Source of the DNA: Streptomyces sp. NRRL WC-3618
GTDB lineage: Bacteria; Actinomycetota; Actinomycetes; Streptomycetales; Streptomycetaceae
Reading direction: 5' to 3'
Length of the DNA: 35,682 nt
Assembly: GCF_001280005.1 (NCBI RefSeq)
Contig: NZ_LGDW01000494.1
Coordinates: 1-35,682, forward strand
Below the pieces are notes generated by a model. It made no database searches. It saw only the letters and a list, made by a program, of their open reading frames with translations, and had not been told where the DNA came from. The position numbers were made by a program, and so were the translations under genes. Below, one piece after another: positions 7,360 through 14,843 of this stretch; position 1 is the stretch's first letter; the number at the start of each line of letters is the position of its first letter.

Positions 7360-8244
7360 TCAGTCGGTGAGCAGCAGATCCGAACTGATCGTCTCCCACA
7401 GCGCGTTGAACCACAGATGCGACTGCTCCACGAACGTCGTGTCGCCCAGCCCGGCGCCCCGCTCGAACGCGAACAGCATCGACCGGACGCCCTCGGCGTC
7501 GTACATCTCCACCTGCTCGTGGTCGATCTCCGCCTCGCGCCTCTTCAGCGTGTAGTACGCGAAGAGCGCCTCCGACTCGTTGAGCAGGTACAGCTTCACC
7601 GGTGGCGTGAACGGCAGGGCCCGGAAGGAGACGCGCACGTCGATACCGTGCGTGGAGCGCAGGGCCAGCAGATTGTGCCGCAGCACCCGACCCTGGGCGT
7701 TGCGGTGCGCCAGCCAGCGGCGCTGCAGCCGGCCGGTGGCCGAGGCCCCCGCAGGGGAGCCGTCCGCCTGTTCCACCGGTGACGGGAACGCGAGGTCGAT
7801 GTCACGGCTCGGCAGCAGCACCCGCACGTCGATCCTGGCCGGATCCAGCCGTCCGGCGTGAATCTGCCGCAGCGGCTCCCCGACCGCGAGGGTGAGCGAC
7901 ACGGACGTCAGACACAGGGCGTCGATCGTGACGTGCCGTGCCGCGAAGGCCGCCTCGATACGGGGCGCGAGGGCGACGGTGGTGGGCAGCGGCGCGGCGG
8001 CGGGGCCGGCCGGCGCGGGGCCGGGAGCGGGGGCGACCGTCGCCGGGCTGCCCTTGCTGACGTCGGTCAGCAGCCGCTCGGTGTGCAGGGTGCGCAGCGC
8101 CTGCCGTACGGCACCCCGCTCGACGCCGAACTCCTCCGCCAACTCGGCCTGGGTGGGCATGCGCTGGCCGGGCCGCAGCTCACCGGACCTGATCCGGGTG
8201 CGCAGGGCGTCGGCCACCTCGCGGTGCGACCTCCGGGGCTCCAC
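7360..8244 (-). CDS. devE: DevE, DevA-paralogous GntR-type regulator
   Basis: A 294-residue paralogue of DevA. The winged helix (PTQAELAEEFGVERGAVRQALRTLH) and the C-terminal region (GIDVRVSFRALPFTPPVKLY, FVEQSHLWFNALWETI) are nearly the same, while the linker after the DNA-binding domain is longer and alanine/proline-rich. In S. coelicolor the devA-like duplicate (SCO4188, devE) has a distinct developmental role. The start is GTG 8244, where the protein begins EPRRSHREVADALR, equal in register to DevA. The proposed -10 box ends about seven bases upstream, so the mRNA may be leaderless. It has no hydrolase partner, unlike devA. Confidence 0.85.
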   Translation of the reverse strand: MEPRRSHREVADALRTRIRSGELRPGQRMPTQAELAEEFGVERGAVRQALRTLHTERLLTDVSKGSPATVAPAPGPAPAGPAAAPLPTTVALAPRIEAAFAARHVTIDALCLTSVSLTLAVGEPLRQIHAGRLDPARIDVRVLLPSRDIDLAFPSPVEQADGSPAGASATGRLQRRWLAHRNAQGRVLRHNLLALRSTHGIDVRVSFRALPFTPPVKLYLLNESEALFAYYTLKRREAEIDHEQVEMYDAEGVRSMLFAFERGAGLGDTTFVEQSHLWFNALWETISSDLLLTD

Positions 8245-8250
8245 AACAAA

Positions 8251-8279
8251 ACCCTACAACTACCCGCCATCTTTGTGCA
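8251..8279 (-). promoter_or_regulatory. devE promoter, possibly leaderless
   Basis: TGCACA (8274-8279) and TAGGGT (8251-8256) on the minus strand with 17-bp spacing, in the same frame of conserved bases as the devA promoter. Transcription would begin at about the GTG start at 8244. Confidence 0.5.
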
Positions 8280-8287
8280 GTTCGGGT

Positions 8288-8310
8288 GAAGGTGGTTATG
8301 AACCACCTTC
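8288..8310. promoter_or_regulatory. Promoter-proximal palindrome upstream of devE
   Basis: Perfect 10-bp inverted repeat, arms GAAGGTGGTT and AACCACCTTC with a 3-bp centre. Its centre is 40 bp from the centre of the next palindrome at 8330-8348. The corresponding devA region (about 7075-7093) keeps one half only. Confidence 0.5.
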
Positions 8311-8329
8311 AAGTGGAGATAAGTACAGT

Positions 8330-8348
8330 GAAGTTGGTGACCAACTTC
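8330..8348. promoter_or_regulatory. Promoter-distal palindrome upstream of devE
   Basis: Perfect 8-bp arms GAAGTTGG and CCAACTTC with a 3-bp centre; the counterpart of 7116-7132 in front of devA. Conservation between two diverged promoters supports a real binding site, most likely for DevA and/or DevE. Confidence 0.5.
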
Positions 8349-8444
8349 AGCAATATGGTCAAATCTTCCAGAGGTTGGCTACGAACTCTTCTCCGGAGGG
8401 GAGCCTGGAGCTCGGCAGCCGCCACGACCGGAAAAGAGGTCGGT

Positions 8445-9719
8445 TCAGAAGATGTCCGGGCACCACGGACGCCTGGACGTACGCAGCAGGGCGTCGGCCG
8501 CACGGGCGGCGCCCGCTCGTTCCTCCCGCACCCGGCCCAGCGCCGCCAACCGCACCGCCGACTCGTCACCGAGCCACAGCGCCGCCAACTCCCGTACGTC
8601 CAGGGTGAGTTCGGCGGCGTCACGGACACCGGGCGTACAGCAGCCGACGCCCTGCTCGGACACCTCGAGCCGGTAGCGTCCCCCGGTGAAGCCGTCCGCG
8701 TCGACGACCTCCAGGACGAGGCCGCGAATGCCGCCGGCCACCCCCGCCCCGTCGTACGGACGTGCCTCCAGAGCGCGTACGACGTCCAGGATCCGCACCC
8801 ACAGCCAGTCCGCGTGCGTGACGAGCTTCGCCGCCCGCGGGTCCGGCAGGAAGAAGGGGAGCAGGTCGTCCGGGGCGCGCCAGCCGGTCTTGACCTTCGT
8901 GATCCAGTCGATCGAGCAGAGGTACTGCCACAGGGCGCGCTCGGCGGCCGGCGTCGCCGTGATCAGCCAGTTCACGTCGGCGGTGTCGTGCGGCTGCTTG
9001 GCCTCCCACTTGTCGTCGGCCTCGTACGACACCAGCCCCTCGACCTCACCGTCCGCCGAGCGGTACACGGCGTAGAAGGGCTCGTCCCACGACTCCCCGA
9101 ACCGCACCAGCCCGGTGTTGACCTGCCACCAGCGCTCGTCACGGCTGACGGCACCCGGCTGCTGTCGCGCGAGCCGGGCGTGCAGGTCGGGTCCCAGCTT
9201 CCGTACGTCCTCCGCGTCCACGAGGTCGATACGGCCGCCGTCCGCCGGGCCCGCCCAGCGGGGGTCGAGGCCTGTGCGCGGTACGTCGATCGTCCACACG
9301 GAGGTCGAGGTGGCGGGGCCGAAGCCGTACCGGCCGTAGATCGGGTACTCGGCGGCGATCAGTGTGGCGACGACGTCCCCGCGTTCCTTCGCGGCGGCGA
9401 GGTCCTGGGCCATCATGCGGGTGAGGATGCCTCGGCGGCGGTGGGTGGGAGAGACCGTGACGTTCGAGATCGCGTCGGCGGGGACGGTGGTGCCTGCGCC
9501 GACGCTCAGGTCCTGCGGGAACGAGCGGAACGTCGCGACGCATCGTTCGCCGTCGTAGGCTCCGAGGGTCCGGCCGGGCAGGAACCCGTCGCGGCGCGCC
9601 GCGAGCTCCCTGTCGGTGACTTCGGGCGACCTGAGGAACCCGGTGCTCAGGGCGCGGCTCCACTCCCGGAGTCCGTCCTCGGTGACGGTGCGTATGTCGA
9701 TGTCGGCGCGGGGGGTCAT
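8445..9719 (-). CDS. Eis-type GNAT N-acetyltransferase
   Basis: A 424-residue acetyltransferase of the Eis family: an N-terminal GNAT domain with the acetyl-CoA loop [15 protein letters not shown] (89-103), a degenerate second GNAT domain, and a C-terminal sterol-carrier-like domain. Two features of Eis chemistry are visible: the tyrosine-containing [13 protein letters not shown] segment (125-137), and a chain that ends in phenylalanine, whose terminal carboxylate takes part in catalysis in mycobacterial Eis. Eis enzymes acetylate aminoglycosides and other amines; the substrate of Streptomyces versions is not established. It stands alone on the minus strand, separated from rsiG by a terminator. 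Confidence 0.85.
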   Translation of the reverse strand: MTPRADIDIRTVTEDGLREWSRALSTGFLRSPEVTDRELAARRDGFLPGRTLGAYDGERCVATFRSFPQDLSVGAGTTVPADAISNVTVSPTHRRRGILTRMMAQDLAAAKERGDVVATLIAAEYPIYGRYGFGPATSTSVWTIDVPRTGLDPRWAGPADGGRIDLVDAEDVRKLGPDLHARLARQQPGAVSRDERWWQVNTGLVRFGESWDEPFYAVYRSADGEVEGLVSYEADDKWEAKQPHDTADVNWLITATPAAERALWQYLCSIDWITKVKTGWRAPDDLLPFFLPDPRAAKLVTHADWLWVRILDVVRALEARPYDGAGVAGGIRGLVLEVVDADGFTGGRYRLEVSEQGVGCCTPGVRDAAELTLDVRELAALWLGDESAVRLAALGRVREERAGAARAADALLRTSRRPWCPDIF

Positions 9720-9844
9720 GGGGTCAGGCTAGGGGGGTGGTGGGAGGGGTGTCGCGCGGTTTTCCTCGCCCCCGCCGCCCTTACCCGTCCCGTCCTTCTG
9801 GGGCTGCCGCCCCAGACCCCGCTGTCGGCCCTGAAGGGGCCTCG

Positions 9845-9895
9845 TCCTCGAACGCCGGACGGGCTGAACCACTCAGCCCCTCCGGCGTTCGAGGA
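9845..9895. terminator. Long hairpin, likely rsiG terminator
   Basis: Arms at 9845-9867 and 9873-9895, 23 bp with one mismatch and a 5-base loop (ACCAC). It lies between the rsiG stop and the Eis-type gene start. Flanking GC-rich segments (about 9798-9825 and 9898-9920) form a second, imperfect outer inverted repeat. The sequence has the look of a dispersed Streptomyces intergenic repeat. Confidence 0.65.
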
Positions 9896-9934
9896 GCGGG
9901 GGTTCGGGGCAGCGCCCCCGAGGACGGGGCGTTC

Positions 9935-10564
9935 TCAGATCAGCAGGTCTTCCACCTGGGCCTCGCCCTCTCGGTACCGCCGCGCGATTTCGCCGCTGCA
10001 GTCGTCCGCCGTCCGCTGCAACCCCTGTCGCCGCAGCGACACCCGCTGCTCGTACCCCACCAGCCGCCCCATCGCCGCCGTCAGCTCGACGTCCGTACGC
10101 GCGTCGAGATCCGACAGCTCGACCTCGGCGAGCATCTCCGCCGCCAGTCGCCCGTACTCCTCGCTGTGCGGCGTCCCCAGCGTCACGTGCCGCGCCGACG
10201 ACCGCTGTCGCGCCGGGGCGTCCGTCAGGATCTCCGACAGCCGCTCGACGACCGACCCCTCCCCCACCGCGACCACGGACGTGGGCCCGCGCCGCGCCAG
10301 CTCCGCCCGCAGGATGTCGATGCGCCCTTGGAGCAGCCGCCGTACGTAACTGAGGTCGGCCTCGTCGCGCTGGGCGTCCCGGCGCAGGACGCGCAGCTCG
10401 GACAGGCGCAGCACGGTGAGGTCGTACCCCGGCGGAGCGGCGGCCAGCAGCGAACCGATGGCGTCAGCCGGAACGGCGACCGGAGTGACCGTACTGTCAG
10501 TGCCGGTGCGCTGATCGGGCGGCCGGGCGGCCGTATGAGGCCGCCCGGTACTCGGTGTGCTCAT
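9935..10564 (-). CDS. rsiG: RsiG, c-di-GMP-binding anti-sigma factor of WhiG
   Basis: A 209-residue, mostly coiled-coil protein. RsiG is defined by two copies of E(X)3S(X)2R(X)3Q(X)3D, one per helix of an antiparallel coiled coil, which bind cyclic di-GMP and then hold sigma-WhiG. Both copies are intact: E68-S72-R75-Q79-D83 and E172-S176-R179-Q183-D187. With c-di-GMP bound the protein blocks WhiG and delays sporulation. The N-terminal 30 residues are low-complexity. The start is ATG 10564 with a modest AGAGG upstream. A perfect 10-bp hairpin (10523-10548) lies in codons 6-14 and could hinder ribosome loading (inference). Confidence 0.93.
   Translation of the reverse strand: MSTPSTGRPHTAARPPDQRTGTDSTVTPVAVPADAIGSLLAAAPPGYDLTVLRLSELRVLRRDAQRDEADLSYVRRLLQGRIDILRAELARRGPTSVVAVGEGSVVERLSEILTDAPARQRSSARHVTLGTPHSEEYGRLAAEMLAEVELSDLDARTDVELTAAMGRLVGYEQRVSLRRQGLQRTADDCSGEIARRYREGEAQVEDLLI
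10523..10548 (-). repeat. GC-rich hairpin in the rsiG 5' coding region
   Basis: Perfect inverted repeat, arms CCGGGCGGCC and GGCCGCCCGG with a 6-base loop, covering codons 6-14 of rsiG. No known element recognised. Confidence 0.4.
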
Positions 10565-10712
10565 GTGCCTCTACCGTCCCCTCGACAGGCGAATGGGAGC
10601 ATCGTGCCACCCCAAGTGGCCGCTACGTGACCGAGTCCCCCCGAACGGCCCCAGACAGGGGCTTAAAGGATCAAAAAGAATCCCCGCATCGGCGGCACGG
10701 CATGATGGGCGT

Positions 10713-11138
10713 ATGCGAGCGGTGGTGCAGAGGGTGGACGGCGCGAGTGTCGTCGTGGACGGTGAGGTGACCGGCGAGATCGTCGGCGAGGGCCTGTGCG
10801 TCCTCGTCGGGGTCACGCACGAGGACACGAAGGAGAAGGCGGCCCAACTGGCCCGCAAACTATGGTCGATTCGCATGCTGGCGGACGAGAAGTCGTGCTC
10901 CGACATCGAGGCCCCGCTGCTGGTCATCAGCCAGTTCACCCTGTACGGCGACGCCCGCAAGGGCCGCCGCCCGACCTGGAACGCGGCAGCCCCCGGCGAC
11001 GTCGCCGAGCCGCTCGTGGACGAGGTGGTCGCCCAACTCCGTTCCCTGGGCGCGACGGTGGCGACGGGCCGCTTCGGCGCCCAGATGCGGGTGACCCTGA
11101 CGAACGACGGACCGTTCACCGTCCTCGTCGAGATGTAG
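10713..11138 (+). CDS. dtd: D-aminoacyl-tRNA deacylase
   Basis: A 141-residue DTD that hydrolyses D-aminoacyl-tRNA, keeping D-amino acids out of translation. The two active-site signatures are present: SQFTLYGD (73-80), with KGRRPTW just after, and the Gly-Pro motif NDGPFT (131-136), where most members have GPVT. The start is ATG 10713, giving the canonical MRAVVQRV beginning; no strong ribosome-binding site precedes it. It is divergent from rsiG (148-bp gap) and convergent with the YgfZ-like gene. Confidence 0.9.
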   Translation: MRAVVQRVDGASVVVDGEVTGEIVGEGLCVLVGVTHEDTKEKAAQLARKLWSIRMLADEKSCSDIEAPLLVISQFTLYGDARKGRRPTWNAAAPGDVAEPLVDEVVAQLRSLGATVATGRFGAQMRVTLTNDGPFTVLVEM

Positions 11139-11169
11139 CAGCCACGGGGATCGGGGATGTAGAAGCCGA

Positions 11170-12135
11170 CTACGGCTCGACCACGACCTCCTGTGCCGCC
11201 GCCGTCGTGTCGGCGAGCAGCCGCGCGTCCACCGCCACGTTCCGCTTCACCAGCGCGAGCGCGACCGGCCCCAGCTCGTGATGGCGTACGGACGTCGTGA
11301 TGACCCCGATCTTCCGTCCGTCGGGCCCGTCGTCCGCGAGCCGGAGTTCCGTGCCGGACGGCGGCAGGTGGACCTCGCTGCCGTCGAGGTGAAGGAAGAC
11401 GAGCCGACGCGGCGGCTTGCCCAGGTTCTGCACCCGGGCGACCGTCTCCTGGCCCCGGTAGCAGCCCTTCTGCAAGTGCACCGCCGTGCCGATCCAGCCC
11501 AGCTCGTGCGGGATGGTCCGGTGGTCGGTCTCGAACCCGAGGCGCGGCCGATGCTGCTCGACGCGCAGCGCCTCGTACGCCAGCAGCCCCGCCGCGGGCC
11601 CGGCCTTCTCGGCGTACGACTCCAGCTCGGGCCGGGGAAGGAACAGATCGCGCCCGTACGCCGTCTCCCGTACGACGACACCGGCCGGTACGTCGGCGAT
11701 GGCCCCCGCGGGCAGATGCACGACCGCGAACTCGTCCGTCCGGTCGGCGACTTCGACCCGGTAGAAGAACTTCATCGACTCCAGGTAGGCGATCAGCGCC
11801 TCCTGGGTGCCCGGCTCCACATGGGCCCAGGTGGTGGTGCCGTCGTCGACCAGGTACAGCGCGTGTTCGATGTGGCCGTGCGCGGACAGCACGAGCGCCT
11901 CGGTGGCCTGGCCCACGGGCAGGTCGCTGACGTGCTGGGTGAGCAGCAGGTGCAGCCAGCTCAGCCGGTCGTCGCCGGTGACGGTGAGTACGCCCCGGTG
12001 GGAGAGGTCGACGAAGCCGACGCCCTCGGCGAGGGCGCGCTGTTCGCGGAACAGTTCGCCGTAGTGCGCGGCGACGCCTTCGTCCACCCCCTCGGCGGGG
12101 ACGGCGCCGGGCAGAAACAGCAGAGGGCTCTTCAT
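11170..12135 (-). CDS. ygfZ: YgfZ/GcvT-like folate-binding protein
   Basis: A 321-residue member of the YgfZ branch of the glycine-cleavage T-protein fold, which uses tetrahydrofolate to help maintain iron-sulfur enzymes. The family signature K-G-C-Y-x-G-Q-E is at 223-230 with C225 conserved, followed by TVARVQNLG. Length and the absence of glycine-cleavage partners argue against gcvT. It follows nur on the same strand after 22 bp and is probably in the same transcript, which pairs a metal regulator with an iron-sulfur maintenance protein. Confidence 0.85.
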   Translation of the reverse strand: MKSPLLFLPGAVPAEGVDEGVAAHYGELFREQRALAEGVGFVDLSHRGVLTVTGDDRLSWLHLLLTQHVSDLPVGQATEALVLSAHGHIEHALYLVDDGTTTWAHVEPGTQEALIAYLESMKFFYRVEVADRTDEFAVVHLPAGAIADVPAGVVVRETAYGRDLFLPRPELESYAEKAGPAAGLLAYEALRVEQHRPRLGFETDHRTIPHELGWIGTAVHLQKGCYRGQETVARVQNLGKPPRRLVFLHLDGSEVHLPPSGTELRLADDGPDGRKIGVITTSVRHHELGPVALALVKRNVAVDARLLADTTAAAQEVVVEP

Positions 12136-12157
12136 GGGGACAAGCCTACGACGACGC

Positions 12158-12610
12158 CTACGAGTCGGTAGTTGAACCCTTGACGGCTGCTGCTTTCAGT
12201 GTGCAGTCCTCGCAGCGCCCGAAGATCGCGAAGTGCTTCATGTCGGTCTCGAACCCGAAGGTCTCGCGCAGCTTGGCGGTGAACTCCGAGGCGACCGCGA
12301 CATCCGTCTCGATCACGTTGTCGCAGTCGCGGCAGACGAGATGGATGTGGTGGTGGCGGTCGGCGAGGTGGTACGTCGGCGCGCCGTGCCCGAGGTGGGC
12401 GTGGCTGACCAGCCCGAGTTCCTCCAGCAGCTCCAGGGTGCGGTAGACCGTGGAGATGTTGACCCCCGACGCCGTCTTGCGTACTTCCACGAGGATGTCG
12501 TCGGGGCTCGCGTGTTCAAGGGTGTCCACGGCTTCGAGGACAAGCTGGCGCTGCGGGGTCAGCCGGTAACCGCGCTGCCGCAGATCACTCTTCCAGTCGG
12601 TGCTCACCAC
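12158..12610 (-). CDS. nur: Nur, nickel-responsive Fur-family repressor
   Basis: A 150-residue Fur-family protein almost identical to the S. coelicolor nickel-dependent regulator Nur, which represses nickel uptake and the iron superoxide dismutase gene sodF. The winged helix spans about 10-80. The residues I recall as nickel ligands (H70, H72, H126) and those of the second metal site (H33 and the HHHIH run 86-90) fall at the same numbers. Two Cys pairs, CRDC and CEDC, follow. The tail appears to carry a few extra residues before KGSTTDS compared with S. coelicolor Nur as I remember it. Start: GTG 12610, or GTG 12607 one codon later. Confidence 0.92.
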   Translation of the reverse strand: MVSTDWKSDLRQRGYRLTPQRQLVLEAVDTLEHASPDDILVEVRKTASGVNISTVYRTLELLEELGLVSHAHLGHGAPTYHLADRHHHIHLVCRDCDNVIETDVAVASEFTAKLRETFGFETDMKHFAIFGRCEDCTLKAAAVKGSTTDS

Positions 12611-12626
12611 ACCTCAGAGTCTAGGT

Positions 12627-13202
12627 CTACTTGAAGAAAGCGATCCCGTCGTCCGGCATGTCGTCCGGCAGGGCCTTCGCCCAGCGCTCGACGTCCTCCG
12701 GGGTGACGACCTTCTTCAGCTGCGCCGACATGTACGGGCGCAGCTCGACGTCCGGGGTCTGCTTCTCGCCGACCCACATCAGGTCGCTGTGCACGTACCC
12801 GTACAGCCGCTTGCCGCCGCTGTACGGCCCCGAGGCCGCCGTGCGCGCCACGGCGTCGGTCACGATGTCGATCTGCGGCTTCTTGGCGGCCAGCTCGCCG
12901 TACCAGACCTCGACGACACCGTCCTGGCGGACCATGACGACCTCGACCTTGCGGTCGGCGTCGATGCGCCAGTAGCCGGACTCCGACTCCAGGGGCCTGA
13001 CCTTGTTGCCCTCGTCGTCCAGCACCCACGAGTGGGAGTGGTACTCCAGGAAGTCGCGTCCGTCATGCGTGAAGGAGACCTCCTGCCCGAAGTTGCACTT
13101 CTCGGACCCGGGGAAGTCGTGCACACCCGCGCCTGCCCAGTTTCCGAGCAGGAAGACGAGGGGCACGAGGTCCTTGTGGAGGTCGGACGGGATCTCGATC
13201 AT
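12627..13202 (-). CDS. Nitrobindin/FABP-like beta-barrel protein (UPF0678)
   Basis: A 191-residue protein of the nitrobindin family, ten-stranded barrels several of which bind haem and nitric oxide. The N-terminal signature G-x-W-x-G-x-G is present (LGNWAGAGVHDFP). In nitrobindins the haem-ligating histidine lies in a C-terminal M-x-x-H-L-type motif; here the matching place reads MSAQLKK, so the ligand seems replaced by glutamine and haem binding is doubtful. It ends 16 bp before nur, so the two are likely co-expressed. The start is ATG 13202 with AGGAA upstream. Confidence 0.8.
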   Translation of the reverse strand: MIEIPSDLHKDLVPLVFLLGNWAGAGVHDFPGSEKCNFGQEVSFTHDGRDFLEYHSHSWVLDDEGNKVRPLESESGYWRIDADRKVEVVMVRQDGVVEVWYGELAAKKPQIDIVTDAVARTAASGPYSGGKRLYGYVHSDLMWVGEKQTPDVELRPYMSAQLKKVVTPEDVERWAKALPDDMPDDGIAFFK

Positions 13203-13236
13203 GAGCGACGGTTCCTGTGATTCCTGGAGAAGGGGG

Positions 13237-13338
13237 TCAGCGCTGGCCCTGGTACAGCTTCTTGACCGTCAGACCGGCGAAGGCGAGAACGCCGACGGCG
13301 ACCAGAACAAGCAGGGCTTCGAAGAATGCCTCAAGCAC
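13237..13338 (-). CDS. 33-residue single-span membrane protein
   Basis: A GTG-started frame reads V/M-LEAFFEALLVLVAVGVL...VKKLYQGQR: an acidic N-terminus, about 18 hydrophobic residues (ALLVLVAVGVLAFAGLTV) and a basic tail, which implies the N-terminus outside and the tail in the cytoplasm. The ribosome-binding site GAGGAG sits seven bases before the GTG. It ends 34 bp before the nitrobindin-like gene and is probably the first gene of the minus-strand group small protein - nitrobindin - nur - ygfZ. Function unknown; it is short enough to be missed by gene finders. Confidence 0.6.
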   Translation of the reverse strand: MLEAFFEALLVLVAVGVLAFAGLTVKKLYQGQR

Positions 13339-13397
13339 GGGGTGCTCCTCGGACGAGACGATCGGGTGGGGCGCGCGGGCCCGGTTGTGTACGGGGA

Positions 13398-13428
13398 CCG
13401 GGCCCCACTCTAGTCGGGTGGGGCCCGG
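13398..13428. terminator. GC-rich hairpin terminator
   Basis: Perfect 11-bp arms CCGGGCCCCAC and GTGGGGCCCGG with a 9-base loop, between the degraded membrane gene and the 33-residue gene. No T-run, as is usual in Streptomyces. Confidence 0.5.
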
Positions 13429-13483
13429 AGCTCTCGCTCAGGTCGGGACGGACGGGCAGCGGCCCTGGCGGAAGCCGGCGCCC

Positions 13484-13838
13484 CTAGCCGAGCAGCTGGC
13501 AGCTGCCAGCTGCCAGCAGCAGCTTCCGCAGATCACCGTCGGTCCGCGCCCTCCGGCCCCTCTCCCTCGGCCTGCGCGACCGTGGCCTGCGAGAGGGAGG
13601 GCAACGGGGTGGGCTCACGATCGGCCTGCACGAGGTATCCGACGCAGGTCCCGGCGACGAGGCCCAGCACGGCGGCGCCGACGACGAGCAGCACTGTGCG
13701 CCACCGAGGCCGCCGCCGTACGGGTATGTCAGCCGCCACGTCAAGCACATCAAGTATTTCGGACACATCGAGCACTTCGGGTACTTCCGAATCATCCCCG
13801 CCAACGCGCGAAGCGCGGACCTCATGACCCGCGCTCAC
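13484..13838 (-). pseudogene. Degraded single-span membrane protein gene
   Basis: From GTG 13838 one frame gives 101 residues: an acidic repeat-like N-terminus (SEVPEVLDVSEILDVLDV), a basic stop (RRRPRW), a clear membrane span (TVLLVVGAAVLGLVAGTCVGYLV) and then PTPLPSLSQATVAQA, ending at a TGA at 13533. A second frame then continues with protein-like TDGDLRKLLL and stops 11 residues later at 13484. Streptomyces proteins of this kind, as I remember them, run on after TDGDLRKLLL in a single frame. I therefore read a frameshift near 13545-13560 plus loss of the 3' part, next to the 22-bp palindrome. Alternatively the 101-residue form is a functional short protein. Confidence 0.5.
13492..13513. 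repeat. 22-bp perfect palindrome built on CAGCTG
   Basis: A gapless perfect palindrome made of overlapping GGCAGCTGCC-like units, with further CAGC repeats on its right side. It lies at the broken 3' end of the membrane protein gene and may be connected with the rearrangement that truncated it. Confidence 0.6.
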
Positions 13839-13958
13839 AGCAGACCCATGGCCAACACCTTGGGTTGCAAGGAAAACGATCACGATACGGACACGTCCGT
13901 CCGACGGTCGCCGTCCCAGCCCCGGGCCCGCTCCGGCGCTCTGGCCTACGCTGCTCGC

Positions 13959-14321
13959 ATGGCGAAGAAGCTCGTGATCAAGGTGACCGCGGGGGCCGAC
14001 GCCCCCGAGCGATGTTCCCAGGCGTTCACGGTGGCGGCGGTGGCCGTGGCCAGCGGGGTCGAGGTGTCCCTGTGGCTGACCGGGGAGTCGGCGTGGTTCG
14101 CGCTGCCGGGCCGGGCCGCCGAGTTCGAGCTGCCGCACGCGGCGCCCCTGCCCGACCTGATCGACTCGGTCCTCGCGGCGGGCACGCTCACGCTGTGCAC
14201 ACAGTGCGCGGCCCGGCGGGACATCACCGAGAAGGACGTCATCGAGGGCGTACGGATCGCCGGCGCGCAGGTGTTCGTACAGGAGGCGATGGCGGACGGG
14301 GCGCAGGCACTCGTCTACTGA
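13959..14321 (+). CDS. DsrE-family small protein
   Basis: A 120-residue protein of the DsrE/DsrF-like fold (MAKKLVIKVTAGADAPERCSQAFTVAAVAVASG), with the motif LCTQCAARRD near residue 85 where sulfur-relay members carry an active cysteine. These proteins carry or bind sulfur species; the partner here is unknown. I chose ATG 13959 because the family begins at this beta-strand; the in-frame open region upstream is not protein-like. It is divergent from the degraded membrane gene. Confidence 0.8.
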   Translation: MAKKLVIKVTAGADAPERCSQAFTVAAVAVASGVEVSLWLTGESAWFALPGRAAEFELPHAAPLPDLIDSVLAAGTLTLCTQCAARRDITEKDVIEGVRIAGAQVFVQEAMADGAQALVY

Positions 14322-14543
14322 GGCGCCCACTGAAGCCAGGCTCCGTTGACCGCCCGGTCGCAGGGTGACGTACGGCAGTCCCTCAACGGGGAACACCGCC
14401 GAAAAGATAACCCGCACGACTCATAACATGCGGATCGAAACGAGGATGGCATTAATTAAGAAACGCTTTCCTCGGCGTTTATAGTGCACCGAAGTCACTC
14501 ATTTGCCGCGCATCTGGAGGAGAGGGAGCAGCGTTAGCGGGAC
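14322..14543. other. Intergenic, AT-rich island boundary
   Basis: Base composition drops clearly at about 14400-14480 (ATTAATTAAG and TTTATAG stretches), marking the change from conserved core genes to the accessory stretch. A GGAGGAGAGGG lies 15-25 bases before the next ATG. No attachment site or tRNA gene is visible. Confidence 0.4.
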
Positions 14544-14828
14544 ATGACGAAAACAAGGTCCCACGGCTTGCCCAATCGCCGCGTATGGAAGGATGAACTG
14601 CCTGCGAACCGTGAGGTGGAAGTGCGGAAATACGCCTATGAGCATGGTCTCGCACACCCGGCGCTCGAGCCGTCTGGCACCTTCCGCTGGGACGGTGCCC
14701 AGGTTGAACTCCAGGCCACCGACTCCCTGCTCCGCGAGTTCCTCACGCTGCTGGAGGCGGCCCAGCAGGAACTCAATCAGCGGTGGAACGACCAGGAAAA
14801 GTCCGGCTGGCGCGCGGACCGCGCCTGA
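14544..14828 (+). CDS. Small conserved hypothetical protein
   Basis: A 94-residue soluble, charged protein (MTKTRSHGLPNRRVWKDELPANREVEVRKYAYEHGLAHP...). The C-terminal half is a predicted amphipathic helix (SLLREFLTLLEAAQQELNQRW). I do not recognise a named domain. It lies 15 bp upstream of the DUF2637-type membrane protein gene and is probably co-transcribed with it, so it may be its cytoplasmic partner (inference). Confidence 0.65.
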   Translation: MTKTRSHGLPNRRVWKDELPANREVEVRKYAYEHGLAHPALEPSGTFRWDGAQVELQATDSLLREFLTLLEAAQQELNQRWNDQEKSGWRADRA

Positions 14829-14843
14829 CGGGGGCAGATTTAC

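Noticed and set aside
13865..13880. Nur-box half-site (TTGCAA) upstream of the DsrE-like gene
   Set aside because: The second TTGCAA half at the required 5-bp spacing is missing.
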